From Isoetes taiwanensis (lineage: Eukaryota > Streptophyta > Lycopodiopsida > Isoetales > Isoetaceae): 64,000 nucleotides of DNA. Position numbers and translations under genes: made by a program. The stretch lies in the NCBI GenBank assembly GCA_021234155.1, contig JAJEKV010000078.1, forward strand, positions 3,817,225 to 3,881,224, in the 5' to 3' direction. Position 1 is the stretch's first letter. The number at the start of each line of letters is the position of its first letter. Shown here one piece after another: positions 1 through 12,673 of the stretch. Under the pieces are notes generated by a model that was given only the letters and a program-made list of their open reading frames with translations, was not told the DNA's origin and ran no database searches.

Positions 1-57
1 TCAGTACTTCGTTCAGTTACGTATTGCTATAATAAAGACATGTTTTGGTCTCATAAA

Positions 58-1281
58 CTATTCATCCTTCCAATGACAATGATCAAAGTTTCCGCATGTT
101 CCATACATCCATTGTACTTCTCTTGGAAGAAGTGGTTTAATTATACCATTCAGGTATTTCATTAGACCAACATTTTTTATACAACATAAGCAGAAAAGAT
201 CTTGCATGATACAAACAACTAACCTGTATAAATACATCAAGATCTTTTAGGAAGACCTAACCGATGCTCCAGTTGCTGTGTTTTTCTCTAGACAGATACT
301 TATCTGGTAAAGACGATGACCAACAACAGTAGATAGAGGCATCCTAACAATATAAGATAAAAGTTATTACATCAAAGACACAAAAGCTTTTACATAAAAA
401 ATCTATACCTCAAATTCTTTGCCTCGCACAAATATATAAGACACTTAAGGAGTAAAGCAGCCTATAGGAGAAAATGTTATTTACCAGCTCTGTTATTTTT
501 GCAATTCGTACAGACTCTGAAAAATCCAGCAAAGATAATTTGCTGGTCTATACGAAAAAGATAAACAAAACCTTCTGTATATAAGTATAGTACATCCTAA
601 CTGCACTTCCCGTACAGAAGAATGAATATCCAAGAAAGAAGAGATTCAAGTAGACGTAACAAAGCATCAGCCTTCCAACTAATCTCATTGCGTTGTTCTT
701 CTGCTCCAATGGTGATTTCATCCCTTCCTTGAAAGTGCTTACTAACAGCTTCAATGCCCATTCTCAGCATTTTGGTGATTGTCTTTCAGCATAGAAGGAC
801 TATTCTGGTTTCACTAATATCAATAGGGAAATGCTGATTCCAAAATGTGCAAAGATCTCATTTAAACTCAATTTTACAGCATCACATCTCCATTTTACCT
901 TTCTAAAAAGCACGTCTCCAAAGGGGTCGCCACACAGATGACGTCACTTTCCCATAGGCATTGTGTATTATTATTTTTCAAATTCTCTAAGAGCAACAAA
1001 TGCTCAAAACCTTTATCATGTCTTCTACCAACAAAGTATCTTCCTTACTCAGCTGCTCAGAAAGTGCTGTTCTGATAATACTTAGAGCTTGCTGTCCTAA
1101 TAAATTTCAAATGCGAATTGATGGCAAGCCCCGTGCAGCCTTAAGAAGCTGGGGATGCCTCAAAAGTCCAATGTTATTAAAATGGTGGACTCTAAGAGTT
1201 CATACTTCCTTACACATGCCAAGGGTAGCCGAGCAACTGATGTCTTCGATAACTTCCATTGATTGCTGTTATTCAGCATAA
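58..1281 (-). pseudogene. Possible degraded multi-exon gene, unidentified
   Basis: Three stretches on the minus strand read like coding sequence. One lies at 58-240: it follows a plausible acceptor (ttatacag), runs through PLLPREVQWMYGTCGNF and ends at a stop. A second lies near 548-770, where two frames are open, one containing MLRMGIEAVSKHF. A third near 1000-1180 contains ALSIIRTALSEQLSKED and VEDMIKVLSIC but has in-frame stops nearby. I do not recognise a family. The pieces could be exons of one gene that is partly outside the window, a pseudogene, or chance ORFs. No complete exon-intron chain could be built. Confidence 0.2.
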
Positions 1282-1815
1282 ACTTGAGCAACAACTTCTC
1301 TGCGCAAAACATGCCTTCTTCCAAATTTCTATACTCCCTGTTTCAGGACGAACCAGGAATTTGAAGGTCGACTAGCCCCAAAACATATTTTATTCGGTGC
1401 TTTGGATTGCAAAAATGATATTCAGCAAGGTATTGGAAAGTCGAATACTCATATTCCACTTGTTTTCAGCGAATATCTAGTTGCTAGATGAAGTTTGCCC
1501 CGAAACTAGGGTATTTTAACTTGTATTTAACAAAAGTGTATTTTAGCAAGCTGAATACAATCCTCTAATCGAATACCTTAATTTGAATTTGAATTCCTTT
1601 ATTTGTTGTAAACCAAAGACTATATTTGCCTTGTCATATGGCTAAACTAGTAATAGTGCCAGTGAATTTGAAGCATAAATTAAAGAACTCTTCTAAGTCT
1701 CCGCTATTCGTTCTCTTTTCTTTTTAACCCCCTTCTCCCTCCTTTATTCCCTTCCCTTCCACTTTTTTCTCTCTTTTTAAATTAGCCTTTTCCTTCCTTT
1801 TCCACCCTTTTTCTT

Positions 1816-1880
1816 TCTTCCTCTTCCTCTTCCTCTTCCTCTTCCTCTTCCTCTTCCTCTTCCTCTTCCTTTTCCTTTTC
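1816..1880. repeat. (TTCCTC)n microsatellite
   Basis: About ten near-perfect copies of the hexamer TTCCTC, grading at the right into TTCCTTTTC. The surrounding 1690-1960 is strongly pyrimidine-rich on the plus strand. The poly-Glu ORF on the minus strand is simply a translation of this repeat and is not a gene. Confidence 0.95.
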
Positions 1881-2149
1881 TTTCCATTTCCATGCATTTT
1901 TCATTCTCTTTTGCTTACCTTTTCTGTACTTTTCTTCCTTTCCCCCACCCTCTTTTGAAACGACTTCCATAGTAGTGGATCGATCAATACGGACTTGTCA
2001 GCTATGAAAAGAACTTTTGTGGTTATGGCGGGGATAGGTTCAATCTGTTGTATTTATATGGAATCACCAGCATAGCGTTATACGATCGGCACATGTTGTC
2101 GTATAAAGCGTATAAAAATCTGACAAAAAAATTCGTGATAGGAAAGATT

Positions 2150-2830
2150 ACCGTGCAGCAAAACATCTAGTCGTGCGAAAAGTTTTTCAGCGTACTTGAA
2201 ACGGAAGGTTTCAGCGGTTTTCTTTTTTTTTTCTTTTTCTTTTTTCGCGAAACTTATACCCCATTTTGCAATGACAGAAAGTTTTTCAGCGTCTGTAAAA
2301 TAGAAGGTTTGTCTGAAGGAAAAAAAACCCAGCGTCACAATTAAAATTTAGCAATTTAGCGTCTGGCAATACTATATAAACAGCGTCGTGAAACTTTTTA
2401 AATACATAAAACTATAAAGCGGGTAACAAAAATAATTTTTTCTGATTGAAATTTAAGCCAGCGTCTTAGCAGTAGCAGTTTTAGCACGTCTTGTGACAAC
2501 CAGAATTTTTTTCATGCTATTTTATTGGTTAACGTCACATGAAAAACTTTCGGCAATCTTGTAATCCCCGAAGGTTTCGTCATGATTTTTCCGGTAGGCG
2601 ACCCAGCACTGTCGTTAAATCGTGTTTATTAAAAATATGTATTTTTGACTTTATACGTCGAAATTTGAATTTTTATCGTGTAGAACCTATCCACAGGTTG
2701 TGGGTACGCTTTTGAAGATTTTGATGGGTACCTCAACAAAATTTGGTAGTCTTTACAAACAACATACTCCTAAGCTCGAGACGTATGTCGAATATGAAGA
2801 ACAACTAGTGATGCCTTGTAGTTTGATAAT
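2150..2830. repeat. AT-rich patch with clustered GCGTC/ACGTC motifs and a short duplication
   Basis: A segment containing AAGTTTTTCAGCGT followed by a GAAGGTTT motif occurs near 2176 and again near 2277, about 101 bp apart. The pentamer GCGTC or its variant ACGTC recurs at least eight times between 2280 and 2670 (for example cagcgtcac, tagcgtctg, cagcgtcgtg, cagcgtctt). Such motif clusters resemble subterminal repeats of cut-and-paste DNA transposons. I found no terminal inverted repeats or CACTA ends, so this is only a description. Confidence 0.45.
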
Positions 2831-3056
2831 GCTTTTCGTATTTTAGATAGCTAGATTTTGGTGTCCGTTATGTAATAGTGGGATGTGCCATTTTCTTTTG
2901 ACGAGATGATTAGAAACTAAGGAGCTAGTTTTCATAGGTTTTATTGAAAAGTTTATCATACGGTTTCTGAGACTGCCCATGTTTCCAATTCTTTGCTTGG
3001 CGGCCTGATGACACACAAAGCTAATAAAAGCTCTCGTTAAACTATATTAATTATGG

Positions 3057-5147
3057 CTATTGATTCTTTTGTTTTTCAAGCCTTTGCAAAATGCTTATGA
3101 ATGGCATCAAACTGTTTTGCAAATCATTGCATCTGTGTATACTTAGCAACATGAGCTCTTGTGAGCTCATAATCCTGGGGACTTCACCATTAAGAACACA
3201 CCATATAGACCAACCGTGGTAGTAGGGGGTTTTAATTGGCAAAGTCAAGTGACAGGCGGATAGTTATATGGAAAAACTTATTCTGATACTCCAAGCGTTA
3301 GGGGTGGTGGGGCGGGAAATGGCGCTCCGCATGGATCGGGTAGGGAGTATGGGGCTTCTTATTTGGATCCACGGCCTCGTATATCAATAGCGGTCGTAAT
3401 CTAGTGCTTAATGCGGATGAAATTTGTGCTTTTTCTTGCAATCTTTGAACCAAATTGAGCACCTTGAAAGGAGTTTTGTGGAAGGGCATTTCTGCGACTA
3501 TTTGTGGTTCAAAATCCACATTCCTCTTGTTCATGACACCCATTTTATTTTTACTTTGACTCTTGTGTGATTTTCAATTTGCGGGTTAAAAGCACATCAT
3601 CGTTTAGCGGGAAATAGTGGTTTGTAATGCTGCTTGAAATGGTCAGTATTAAAGTTGGCTTTATCACCAGTGAAGAATAACATATTGTTTGATTTGGGGC
3701 GTGAGTTGGAGCTCAGTGGGTTGGAGGAGGTAGAGGAAAGACTTTTGTTTTTGGTGAAAATTGCCATTGTCAGAGGCAAGAAGATAGATATAAATTTGTA
3801 TGAGACCCGAGGTTAGAGTAAGAATAGTAGGTTGTGAAGGTCGAGATGGGCACCAGGGTTGGCGATCATCCCAAGAAAAGAAGAAGACTAGTACTTTAGG
3901 GTTGAGGAAGAGATCAATGTGAGCGACTATACAATTGAGGTTGAGGGGTAGATGGCATTGGTAAAAGTGGTCAAGACTTCAGCGCAAAGCATGAGAGCAC
4001 CGTTGCTAGGTTGCTTTCAAAAGCCTCAGCGGCTCAAACAAGCGGTGGAAACATGCCTATAGGAAGTACAAAATGAAAATGAAGAATAATGGCAAAAGCA
4101 GACCGATTTGAGATTATGTCCATGGATGTAAATGGAGGAGCAGTTTTCGATTTGTGGTGTGTAGAATGTGACATGAAATATGTGAGGGAGAAGATATGAT
4201 GTATAATTTCCTTAACTCGGCTTGGAAACCCGAGGAAGCGCAAATTAGCTTCCATAAAGCATAGACAAGGTCTTAAATAATCCGGATAGTGAACCACATC
4301 TTAAAAGTCATGAAAGAAGTTGTGGCTGAGAATGAGGGCAGCAGTGGACTTTGCATGTCAACAAGTACCCCATTTGTTGAGCAATATCAAGTAAAGTTTG
4401 AGTTGTTTGAGGACACCGTGAGGCTATGCGAAGAGTGAAGAGATTTTGCATTAAGTGAATGACTTGCAATAGGGCCCCTTCTTCTATTTCAAATGGGGGA
4501 CCTAATTGACAACTTATGAAGGGCATATTAAGTAATAGACATGTTGTTGCTGCTAAGGGAAAAGAAAGAGAACAAGGAGAACAAGTGCAATGTGAACCAA
4601 AAGGTGGCAGACCAGCAAAGGGAAGTCAATGAGCCTGGGCAAAAAGAGCATGCTTGTACTTATTTCACCAAAGGTGGTGCAGTGGCTTATGCACAAAAAA
4701 TCTTTCCCTATATGACAGCGATTAATTGCTTTGAAATGATTAGTTTGTGCTTTGATATTGTCTAGCATGCTTAAATGTTGACTAAAGAACAAAATCTGTG
4801 GCACCTCTCTTGGTTCAGGAAATTCCCGGAATAGGCACCAATACCGTACAAAATGAAAAAGTCTTGTCACCTAAAAAGTTCGTCGGATCACTCCGAAAAA
4901 AATGCCTTTTAGGAAAAGACGTGGGACATTTAAGAGGCGGAAATTTGACAATACTAATTTTACTTTTAATCGGAGTTCTGACAAGGACACGAATTTCGGC
5001 TTTTTAGGTTTAGGTTTTGCCTACGATTTTTTAGGGCTTATTTTTTGCTTCATACTTACAGAGGACAGAGGACGGCTTAACAGGGCGGCCAGCTGCTGCT
5101 CCTCCATCAGGATTAACTCAGTAGCTCTGCTTCTCCTCTGTTTCTAA
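3057..5147. other. Unassigned region with short gene-like ORFs
   Basis: Several 60-105 codon ORFs are open here on both strands. On the minus strand, 3298-3543 contains FEPQIVAEMPFHKTPFKVLN and 4308-4526 contains CPQTTQTLLDIAQQMGYLL. On the plus strand, 4902-5147 begins MPFRKRRGTFKRRKF, a basic stretch reminiscent of retroelement Gag, but no zinc knuckle or other diagnostic motif follows. I could not connect them into exons or assign a family. They are best treated as old transposon or pseudogene debris. Confidence 0.2.
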
Positions 5148-5520
5148 TTTTTCCTTCATATGGGCGGCTTGCGGGTGCAGCAGGAGAAGGAAGGAGGAGG
5201 ATCGATTAAAGAAGGATGATGGCTGGCAGCTGGCTGGAGGCAATGGCATTTTCAAAATCTAGAAAGCAACACTGCATGCTGGATGGATGCTGGGTGTATT
5301 ATCTCTTTCATTTCGTTTTTCTTCCTACGACCAGCAGGTGATCTTTGAAGGAGGCTGGAATATGCTTAATACAATATGGTCTACCACTGCCATCGGTTTT
5401 CTAAATTTGCGCTGCTGCTAAAGTGGAGGCCAGGGTCTATTTTTACCCTCTTGTGCCCCAGATAGATTCCCCAGCATTACAGGAAGGTGCTTCTGATTTT
5501 GTTATATCTTATATATTTAT

Positions 5521-6050
5521 ATTAGTGTAGCCTGTTTACTAATGTTTACTAGTAGAAGTGACAGGAACCGATTGATTTTGCAAGTGAATCTCAAGTTCTA
5601 ATATGAGGTGAGCAGCTCATGTTCTTCTAGGAATGCCCTGTTTTGGACCCCATACTTAAAGCTCGACAGAAATGTTTGTTGGTTTTTCTTTTGTTGTTTG
5701 TTTCTATGTTCTGCTATATTTTATTTCAAAGTCTACCCATGTTTATTGCAGGTGACAGGAGCAGCGATTTTGCAAAGGAAATTTCAAGTTCTAACAGGAG
5801 AGAGGTGGAAGCAACTCATGTTCTTATTGGTCATCCTGCATTGCTTAATGCCTTATTGCTCCTGGACCCTCTTTAAAAAGCTGGATGAAATGTTGTTGAA
5901 GTATTTCTTCCATTGTTTCTTCTCTATTTTGCTACATTTTATATTAGTGTATCCGCATGTTTACTGCCGGGTGATAGAACAAATCGATTTTGCAACGGAA
6001 ATTTCAAAATTGCTGAGAAGGTGAGCAACTCATATTGGATTTAGTCATGC
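5521..6050 (+). repeat. Three-copy tandem repeat of about 210 bp
   Basis: Three diverged copies start near 5521, 5731 and 5941. Each has a T-rich lead, then (C)ATGTTTAYTG, a GTGACAGGA-like motif, ATTTTGCAA, GAAATTTCAAGTT and a GCAACTCATGTTCTT-like end. The middle copy is preceded by TTTATTGCAG, a good splice-acceptor context, and all three have an AGGTGAG or AGAGGTG sequence about 75 bp later. The overlapping plus-strand ORFs (5608-6024, 5643-5876) span the copies. The unit could be a duplicated small exon with its flanking intron, but no protein family is recognisable. Confidence 0.65.
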
Positions 6051-7000
6051 CATTTGAGCTTAAAATATAAATGCCACTGTTTTTATCTTGTCTTATAAAA
6101 GCTTGGAAAAGACCATACACTAATGTTTATGAGCTTGTAAGAAGTTATGGAAGTTTTAGGTTGGCTGGGAAATTTGCCGATTTGCTAAGATTGAATATTA
6201 TTAGACCTAATTTGCACATATAAAACTCTAAAATGACGGTTGTACCCATAAAGTTATGGGCATTAATTTGTTGCCCTACTATCACTTGAGCTCACAAGTT
6301 TTATGTATGGGAAAATAGCCATCCACTATTGAAACAAATTTATGATTAGATTTATTTGCATTTATGTTTTGAACTTGTAATATTTTCTTGAATGGTTTCT
6401 AGATATAATTGGATGCCGTTGTTCCTTTATTTGCCTGTTGTTGTTGCAGGATATATACTTATAAATATATGCTATGTATTTTTCTTTAGTGAAATCAATG
6501 GCACCTTGCAGATGTCACGTTTTGGGCTCGAAAGGACAAAGAACCAAACATATTCTAGAATTGGCTGTATTTAACATGAAGGGTTGAGGTTACGCAGGAC
6601 CCATTTGTAGCTGCTGCCTTTTTGCTATTGAATATAAACATGTTTCTCTCTTACTTCTTATTTCTTGGGGGCATTATTATGTATACTTTATTTACATTGA
6701 ATATGTATTCTAATGTGGTTTTGATTTTAAGTATCAAATTTGCCTTTAGTTTATAATTTGTAAGAAACCATAGGCCAAGATCTTAAGTGTAGGGGGTAAG
6801 CTTATTGATTTTAAAATCGAAATTGTGAGCACGGGAATTAGGGTGTAGGTTGCTCTACAAAGTACAGGAAATTTTCCTTTAGTAGTCTAAAAAATTTCCC
6901 GAACAAGGCACCTCTTCATCTAATTAGTTCTTCAAGTAAGTTTTTCTTACCTCTTCAATATCTCTTTTGTCCATAAATGCTAGGTATGATGGTTTCTTCC
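6051..7000. other. AT-rich spacer, nothing recognisable
   Basis: No supported gene. A 60-codon ORF at 6392-6574 has an acceptor-like TTGTTGTTGCAG inside it at about 6440, which hints that it belongs with the exon-like repeat unit just upstream. No domain is visible. Confidence 0.3.
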
Positions 7001-7019
7001 TATTTGTTTCATTTTTGTC

Positions 7020-8341
7020 ATAAAAAACAGGAAGTAGTGTTGGCTTCCTTTGTTGGGGTTTTGGCAATTAGAGTATAGGTATGGTACAAAGAAGAGGATT
7101 TGAGGCCTTATCTAGATGATTCAAAGGCTGGTTATTGTTGGTGCTCTGAACCAAAGCTCAAAGCAAAGTTTCAGATTGGTGATGAGGTAGTTGAGGTTGA
7201 TGGAGCATTTAGGCATGTGAGCTGTGGTCAATATAGATGGTAAAGGTTTCCAAATTTCCAATGTTCATATTGTGCATTAATTCCCAAAGAGAGGACTTTC
7301 GTATGGGGAGTATACAGACAAGATGGAAAACAATAGAGAGGTTAGCATGATACAAAGACATACAAGGGTAGACTTTCTTACATATCACAGTGCTTAACAT
7401 AGCTAAGGACGTGAGGCTTGAAAATAGATTCTTGAAGGTTGACTTTTCTCAAGAAAAGAAATATGGCTTTATCTATGAAGATTAGAACCTTGAAAGTTTG
7501 AGTGAGTCGATGATTAAAGATGTGAGGAAGTTTTGATGACATAAGGGGCTCCTCACAAGGAAAGTTTGATGGTAGCGACCTTATGGAACTTCCCTTGCAA
7601 CGTGCTCAAAACATTTGGTAGGGACATAAGAAGCGTTATGTCGGACAACTAAAATTGTTGACTAACTCGAAAAATTTTTATACGGGGTTGGCATAGTGGA
7701 AGTAGCGTTTATTCATTTATGAGTATATGCCAAGCATAGCGAGATCTTGGCTTAAAAATTGGATGTATTCCCACTCTTGTTGCGAGAAGATAAACAGGTG
7801 ATCATAAAGAGTCACACGTATCTTTGGAATGCAAAGGGCAGTTGTTTTGGTAAGTTTTGTAGCATTTTGGAGAACCAGCCATGTGAGCCAGAGATTTCAT
7901 TATGCGAGTTGGGCCGGTGAGAAGCGAGGTTACAAGAAGATAGTTATTGATGCTTTTGAAGAAAAGAGCGTTATAGCACACATTGTATAGTGTTTTTCAT
8001 TATAAATCCACCATTACAAAAGCTTGTCTTGGCCATACAACTAACATGCAACAAGTTTGATAGTAGAAGCAGGTGAGCTCAATGGGGAAATAATACAATT
8101 TTGGACTTGCATTTGAGGCTAAAGTTTTGGGGCCATTAGTTGGCCACCATGGCACCGGATGGAGATGCATGTGAGCGATTTGCATCTTTTGGAAGATTAT
8201 ACAAGTGTGAAGGATGCGGGGAACGAATCACAGGATTCAGTGGAAGGTTGGGTTTCACTGCTGACAAAGAGGAAGATGGCATGGTATTCAAGGCTTGCAC
8301 TTGATGAGGATTTTATACACAATAGGAAGAAGTTAATCTAG
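7020..8341 (+). pseudogene. Degraded coding-like region, unidentified
   Basis: Plus-strand frames give stretches with protein-like composition that are interrupted and change frame. Examples are DDSKAGYCWCSEPKLKAKF and FQIGDEVVEVDGAFRHVSC (about 7118-7225), RFLKVDFSQEKKYGFIYED (about 7425-7485), KLDVFPLLLREDKQVIIKS (about 7755-7815) and LYKCEGCGERITGF (about 8195-8240). Stops and small indels prevent a continuous reading. The sequence looks like an old copy of a protein-coding gene or element ORF. I do not recognise the family and give no function. Confidence 0.3.
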
Positions 8342-10064
8342 CCCACTTCGATACCATGACCAAGAGACTCTATTTAGGTGAAGATCTACTTTGCTTTGAA
8401 TTATTGACATTTGTACGTCTTTCATGCTTTCAAGGAGAACCTACGATCTTCAAATTGGAGATATAGAAGAAAGGAAGGATGAACAAAATTGGAGGCAGCC
8501 AACTGGGATTTAGCCTAGCGGAAGGATTGATCTTGTCTACATAAACTACAAGATCCATCTAATTCTCCTCAATCACGAGACTCTTGGGCTGAGCCTCTTG
8601 TTCGATTGTGGCCTTATATATTGACATATTCCTATCACCCATATGGGCTATGGTCTCGTGTTAAGGCATCTCTGAGTCTCATTCTTCTTGATAATTGCTG
8701 CTCATTGTGGTCATGTGACTTATTGCTCATATAGTCTTATTGGCTTATTGCTAAGATTTTTGTTTGGTTTGTTTGCAATCTCAAAGGTTGTGGAGGTTTG
8801 TGGATAATTAGGCATCCAACACACACTTTGAAGATGAATTTTATAGTAGTGAGACTTTTCTTGACATACGATTGTCATGTCATTTTGTGATGTTGTTGAT
8901 AAATTATTTTCGAGGAGAAAAAATGCGTGACATTTCTCTTCCCTTAGTGTAGCGCAGGTTGATTCTTATGGATTTTTAGTAAAGTGGGCGGCATGATCAA
9001 AATGAAAGGTCATATCTTGGTGCGGACTTTGCTTGAAGCGATAAGTTCTTTAGATATAGGTGGCGAGTTTCAAACTCTTGGGAAATTGTTGTTCCACCTA
9101 CCCATTTGAAGCAAGAAAACATGGCGGGTTTAGAAAGAAGGCTAGACTTGATGGTGAAATCATTTGTGATCTAGGGAGATTACGATATAGTAGACAATAT
9201 GAACAAAATTGTGCATGCTTTAAGGAAGGTATAGAAAGAAGCCACAGGTATGGTTAGGGGTTTCGCCGCAAAAGCCGTATACAAAGGGGTTTTAGTCGAC
9301 CAGGTACTTGCGCACATGCCATATGTCTCTATATAAAGGGGGGTGAAGCCCCGGTGTAATCGAAACTTACGGCTATTTAGAGGCATGAGGAAGGGACTAG
9401 AAAAAGAACAAACAAATCTTGTTGAGGAAGCCATTTGGCCCATTTCGGCCGATGAGAAAACCTAATTGGGATAAAAAAGACCTAACAAATATTTTGTTTT
9501 TCTTTCAACCCCAAAGTATCAACATAAGAAGCATTAGATATCGTACGATGTGTTTACTATCTAATGGGCGTTAGATCCGATGCATCTACCGAACCATGCC
9601 TTCTATAACAAGTTCAAAAACCTTATATCCTTCAAACCTTTGGAATTCAGCTTGCATTATCCTTGAAAAAACTTCATCTATAGTATTGTGTTCATTTGGA
9701 TTACCTTATAACCAAAGCCTTACAACTCTGCCACTTTACATGTTCATTTTGGAGTTGCAAAAAGCATATGGCCAAAGCCTTTGCTCACACCACTTCCTTT
9801 ATCAATGCCATAATGTTTCTTTGGATTGCAATATAACAATGTTCCCATATGCCATTTGTTTTTCGTGGACGATAAAAGACAATACAATTCAATTCGATTG
9901 ACATCAAGATGCTTTGGCTTCACGTAACCAAAACATTTCAATATTTCATCTTTGTGCTTGCACTTTTAACACAAGTTCTTTATCAAAGATAATTTTTGCC
10001 TTTTGGTTCTGCTTTTCCCTTTAAGCATGTACTACGGAGTGTTTTAAGCCCGCCCAATTATTCT
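8342..10064. other. Spacer without a supported gene
   Basis: Only short ORFs are present and none has a recognisable motif. The one noteworthy site is the TATA-like element near 9330, listed separately. Confidence 0.3.
9328..9362 (+). promoter_or_regulatory. Candidate TATA-box promoter
   Basis: CTCTATATAAAGGGGGG is a good match to a plant TATA box. It is followed about 25-30 bp later by a possible transcription start region. No intact ORF follows, so this may be an LTR promoter remnant rather than a gene promoter. Confidence 0.3.
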
Positions 10065-10431
10065 TGAATTTAAACCTAATTATTTAGTAACCTTTGGAAG
10101 ATCAACTTTCTTCATCGATCTTCTTCTACGATGGTCATCTGCGACATCTTCCTCGAGGCCACGATTTCTTCAACGGCCATGCAATCCTACCGTGACTTGC
10201 TTCAATCGTCTTGGGCGAGCGCTTCTTGTGAAATTTTATCTACCTTGGGCATCGCGTCAATTTGTAATGATGAATACGGCATCACGACCCCATTAGTCTT
10301 ACGCTTTCTGGGTCTTCTACTCCCGGACCCCATCGTGACATCCTTCTTCCTTTTCTTTATCTTCTAAATTATAAGCGTATAACAAAGATTTTCTCTTTGC
10401 GAGTCTGGATCATGGCTCCTACTCGATACCA

Positions 10432-10693
10432 TGTCACGAGTAAAAGAAAGAACAAAATAAATTGAATAATCTGGTTGGAATAAGCGCCAGCTGGCCAGCT
10501 TCTGTGAATATATATACGTTGTGGCTCTTGAGATGAGTTGGGCCTCTTTCAGCTAGTTAGCCAACTTGGCGATCTAGTCCCCTGACATACCACCGCCACT
10601 TCTTGATCCCTATTAGATCGCCTCTTGCAACACTCACTTTCGATCAATAGATCAATGGGTGTAAATCTACATTCCCCTTATCCCCTAACAACA
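10432..10693 (-). repeat. LTR A of the tandem array
   Basis: On the plus strand it starts TGTCACGAGTAAAAG and ends CCCCTAACAACA, with proper TG...CA termini. A primer-binding-site-like sequence (minus TGGTATCGAGTAGGAGCC) abuts the left end. A polypurine tract (minus AAGGAGGAAT) abuts the right end. GTATATATATTC inside could serve as the TATA element on the minus strand. Confidence 0.75.
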
Positions 10694-12673
10694 TATTCCT
10701 CCTTAAAAGCTGCTCTTAAGCGGAGCCATCCGATAGGCTCAGCTTCTTCACGATCACTAGATGAACTAGAGCCAGCTGCTATTTTCTTAAGATAAAATTT
10801 AAACATATATAAAACTCTTTTAGTCTTCCTTAGCGATCCAGTCCTCCCCCTGCGCTCATCTTGAGGCTCATCTAGGTAGCCATATCTCCTTCACTCACCT
10901 TTCGATGGTCTAGAGTCCTCTAAGCTGCATCTAGAAAATTTAATGCTGACTTTCTCATACCCCATTAAAGAAGGCGAGGATGCATGATTACATTGTCGCA
11001 TTCTCCCCCTTAATCTTCCATCAGGAAGATAACAACATAAGACAACTGGGACATCATCCACTCCTTACTTTGAGTATACTTACTGGTTTTATTTATTTAT
11101 TGACTAGTTACTAAAATAATTTCCTAACTAGTATTTCGTACTAAGACCATTTGATTTTACTTAGGCTTAAACACCATTGATTTTCTTCTTCTTAACTGCC
11201 ATACCCATGTGGTATTTAGTTTGGCCAGTCTTCTTAAGCATGGACGATCTTCACTTAAGATGCATAGCGTATTACGTTTAGTGTCTTGAGAATTGAATTC
11301 TTCTTGACACCATTCGCTTAGGTTCTTGCTTTCTGTGCATATTCTTGTTCCCATCTGCCAATAGTCTCCAGCACCGTTCTTATTCTTCCATGTTGCATCT
11401 TTAATATATAGGCCCTAGTCCGTATCATTTGATCTCCGAGGGGCCGCATCACTTGCACTTAACCCATTAGTAGAATATGAGCTTTGGAGTTCTTGACATT
11501 CTTCTTGGTTATCGGGCCATCCACGCGTGCATTGGGAATTTGGAAGTGGTAGATATCAGCTCCATTAATAAATCACAGTTAGAGCCCCTTAATGTCTGTC
11601 TGGAAACCAAGGCTTCCTTGTTGTTGAGTGGATTTGGCAGCTTGTCCGTGCATGAAGTGCAGACCCCATATCAAGAATACAGGCCCTTCTAATACCATGC
11701 TTTGGTTTCCTTCCACAACTCCATCGTAAAAATCGGATTGTGGAGGTTCTCTTGCCTCTTTCTCCATTCCTTACCGATACGCAACCCTATTTTCTGCTTG
11801 TGGCATCATCTGGATTTGGAGATTTTTCAATCAAGTTGGCTTCTGACGGAGTATTAACAACATCCTCTGCAGATTGTCTTCCGAATTGTATTGCATCTGC
11901 ACCAATGAGAACTGCCATCGATGCCTCTGGTTTCAAAATAAAATTCTGGTAGACTGTCACAATCTTCTCAAACGCATTAAACATATTTTTGAGCCCTTGC
12001 AATCATTATGGGCTTCCCTTTGGGCAAGAAGAAAATATACATTTCACCTCATGACTTTGATTTCGCATTCAAATCTTCATGCCATCGATCAGCATGCTTG
12101 GAAACTGTCTAGCTCTTCTACGGCATCGTCACCGCAAGCTGACTGTACATGACCGCGGATAGCACTTTTGCGCATAGTAAATAGAGATGTACGCTCCTTT
12201 TCGAATATTTTAGAGCCCAATTAGCCCGACTTTTAATCTTGGCTCGAAACTCTCGAAATTATTACTGCTTCTTCCTTTGAATTTTCATTGATCAAATCGT
12301 TGTGTTAATTCTTGAATTCTGACCCAATTATTTAGTGACTTATTTGAATATCAACTTTTTTCTTGATCTTCTTACCATGGTCATTTGCGGCATGTTCCTC
12401 GAGGCCGGTTTTCTTCGCGACCATACAAATCCTTCAAGCCATACAATCCCTTGTGACACTTCAATCATCTTGACGCCTCAAATTTTCTCTGCCTTGGGCC
12501 TCCTCTTGCATCAATTTATGTGATGAATCGCATCATGATCCCATTAGTCTTGCAGTGCGGGTCTTCTACAGGTATCAACAACATCCTTCTTCCTTTTCTT
12601 CATCTTCTCAGCATAAGCGTGTAACAAGATTCTTCTCTTTGGGGTCACAGATCGAGAATCTGCTGCGATACCA
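10694..12673 (-). mobile_element. Internal region 1 of the non-autonomous LTR array
   Basis: This lies between LTRs A and B. Minus-strand ORFs at 11787-12002 (containing KNMFNAFEKIVTVYQNFI) and 11157-11354 (containing EEFNSQDTK) have diverged counterparts in internal region 2. A decayed element-encoded ORF is therefore more likely than chance. It carries no zinc knuckle, protease, integrase or RT signature. The ORFs are broken by stops and frameshifts in both copies. The encoded protein, if any, is unidentified; it may be Gag-like by position only. Confidence 0.5.

Noticed and set aside
1782-1970. Poly-glutamate ORF on the minus strand
   Set aside because: It is the translation of the (TTCCTC)n microsatellite and flanking pyrimidine tract.
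4541-4870. Overlapping ORFs on opposite strands considered as an antisense gene pair
   Set aside because: Neither has a recognisable domain or splice continuation, and both include low-complexity stretches.
9596-9941. 101-codon plus ORF and opposing minus ORF
   Set aside because: No conserved motif, no promoter or splice context, and both strands are equally open over an AT-rich stretch.
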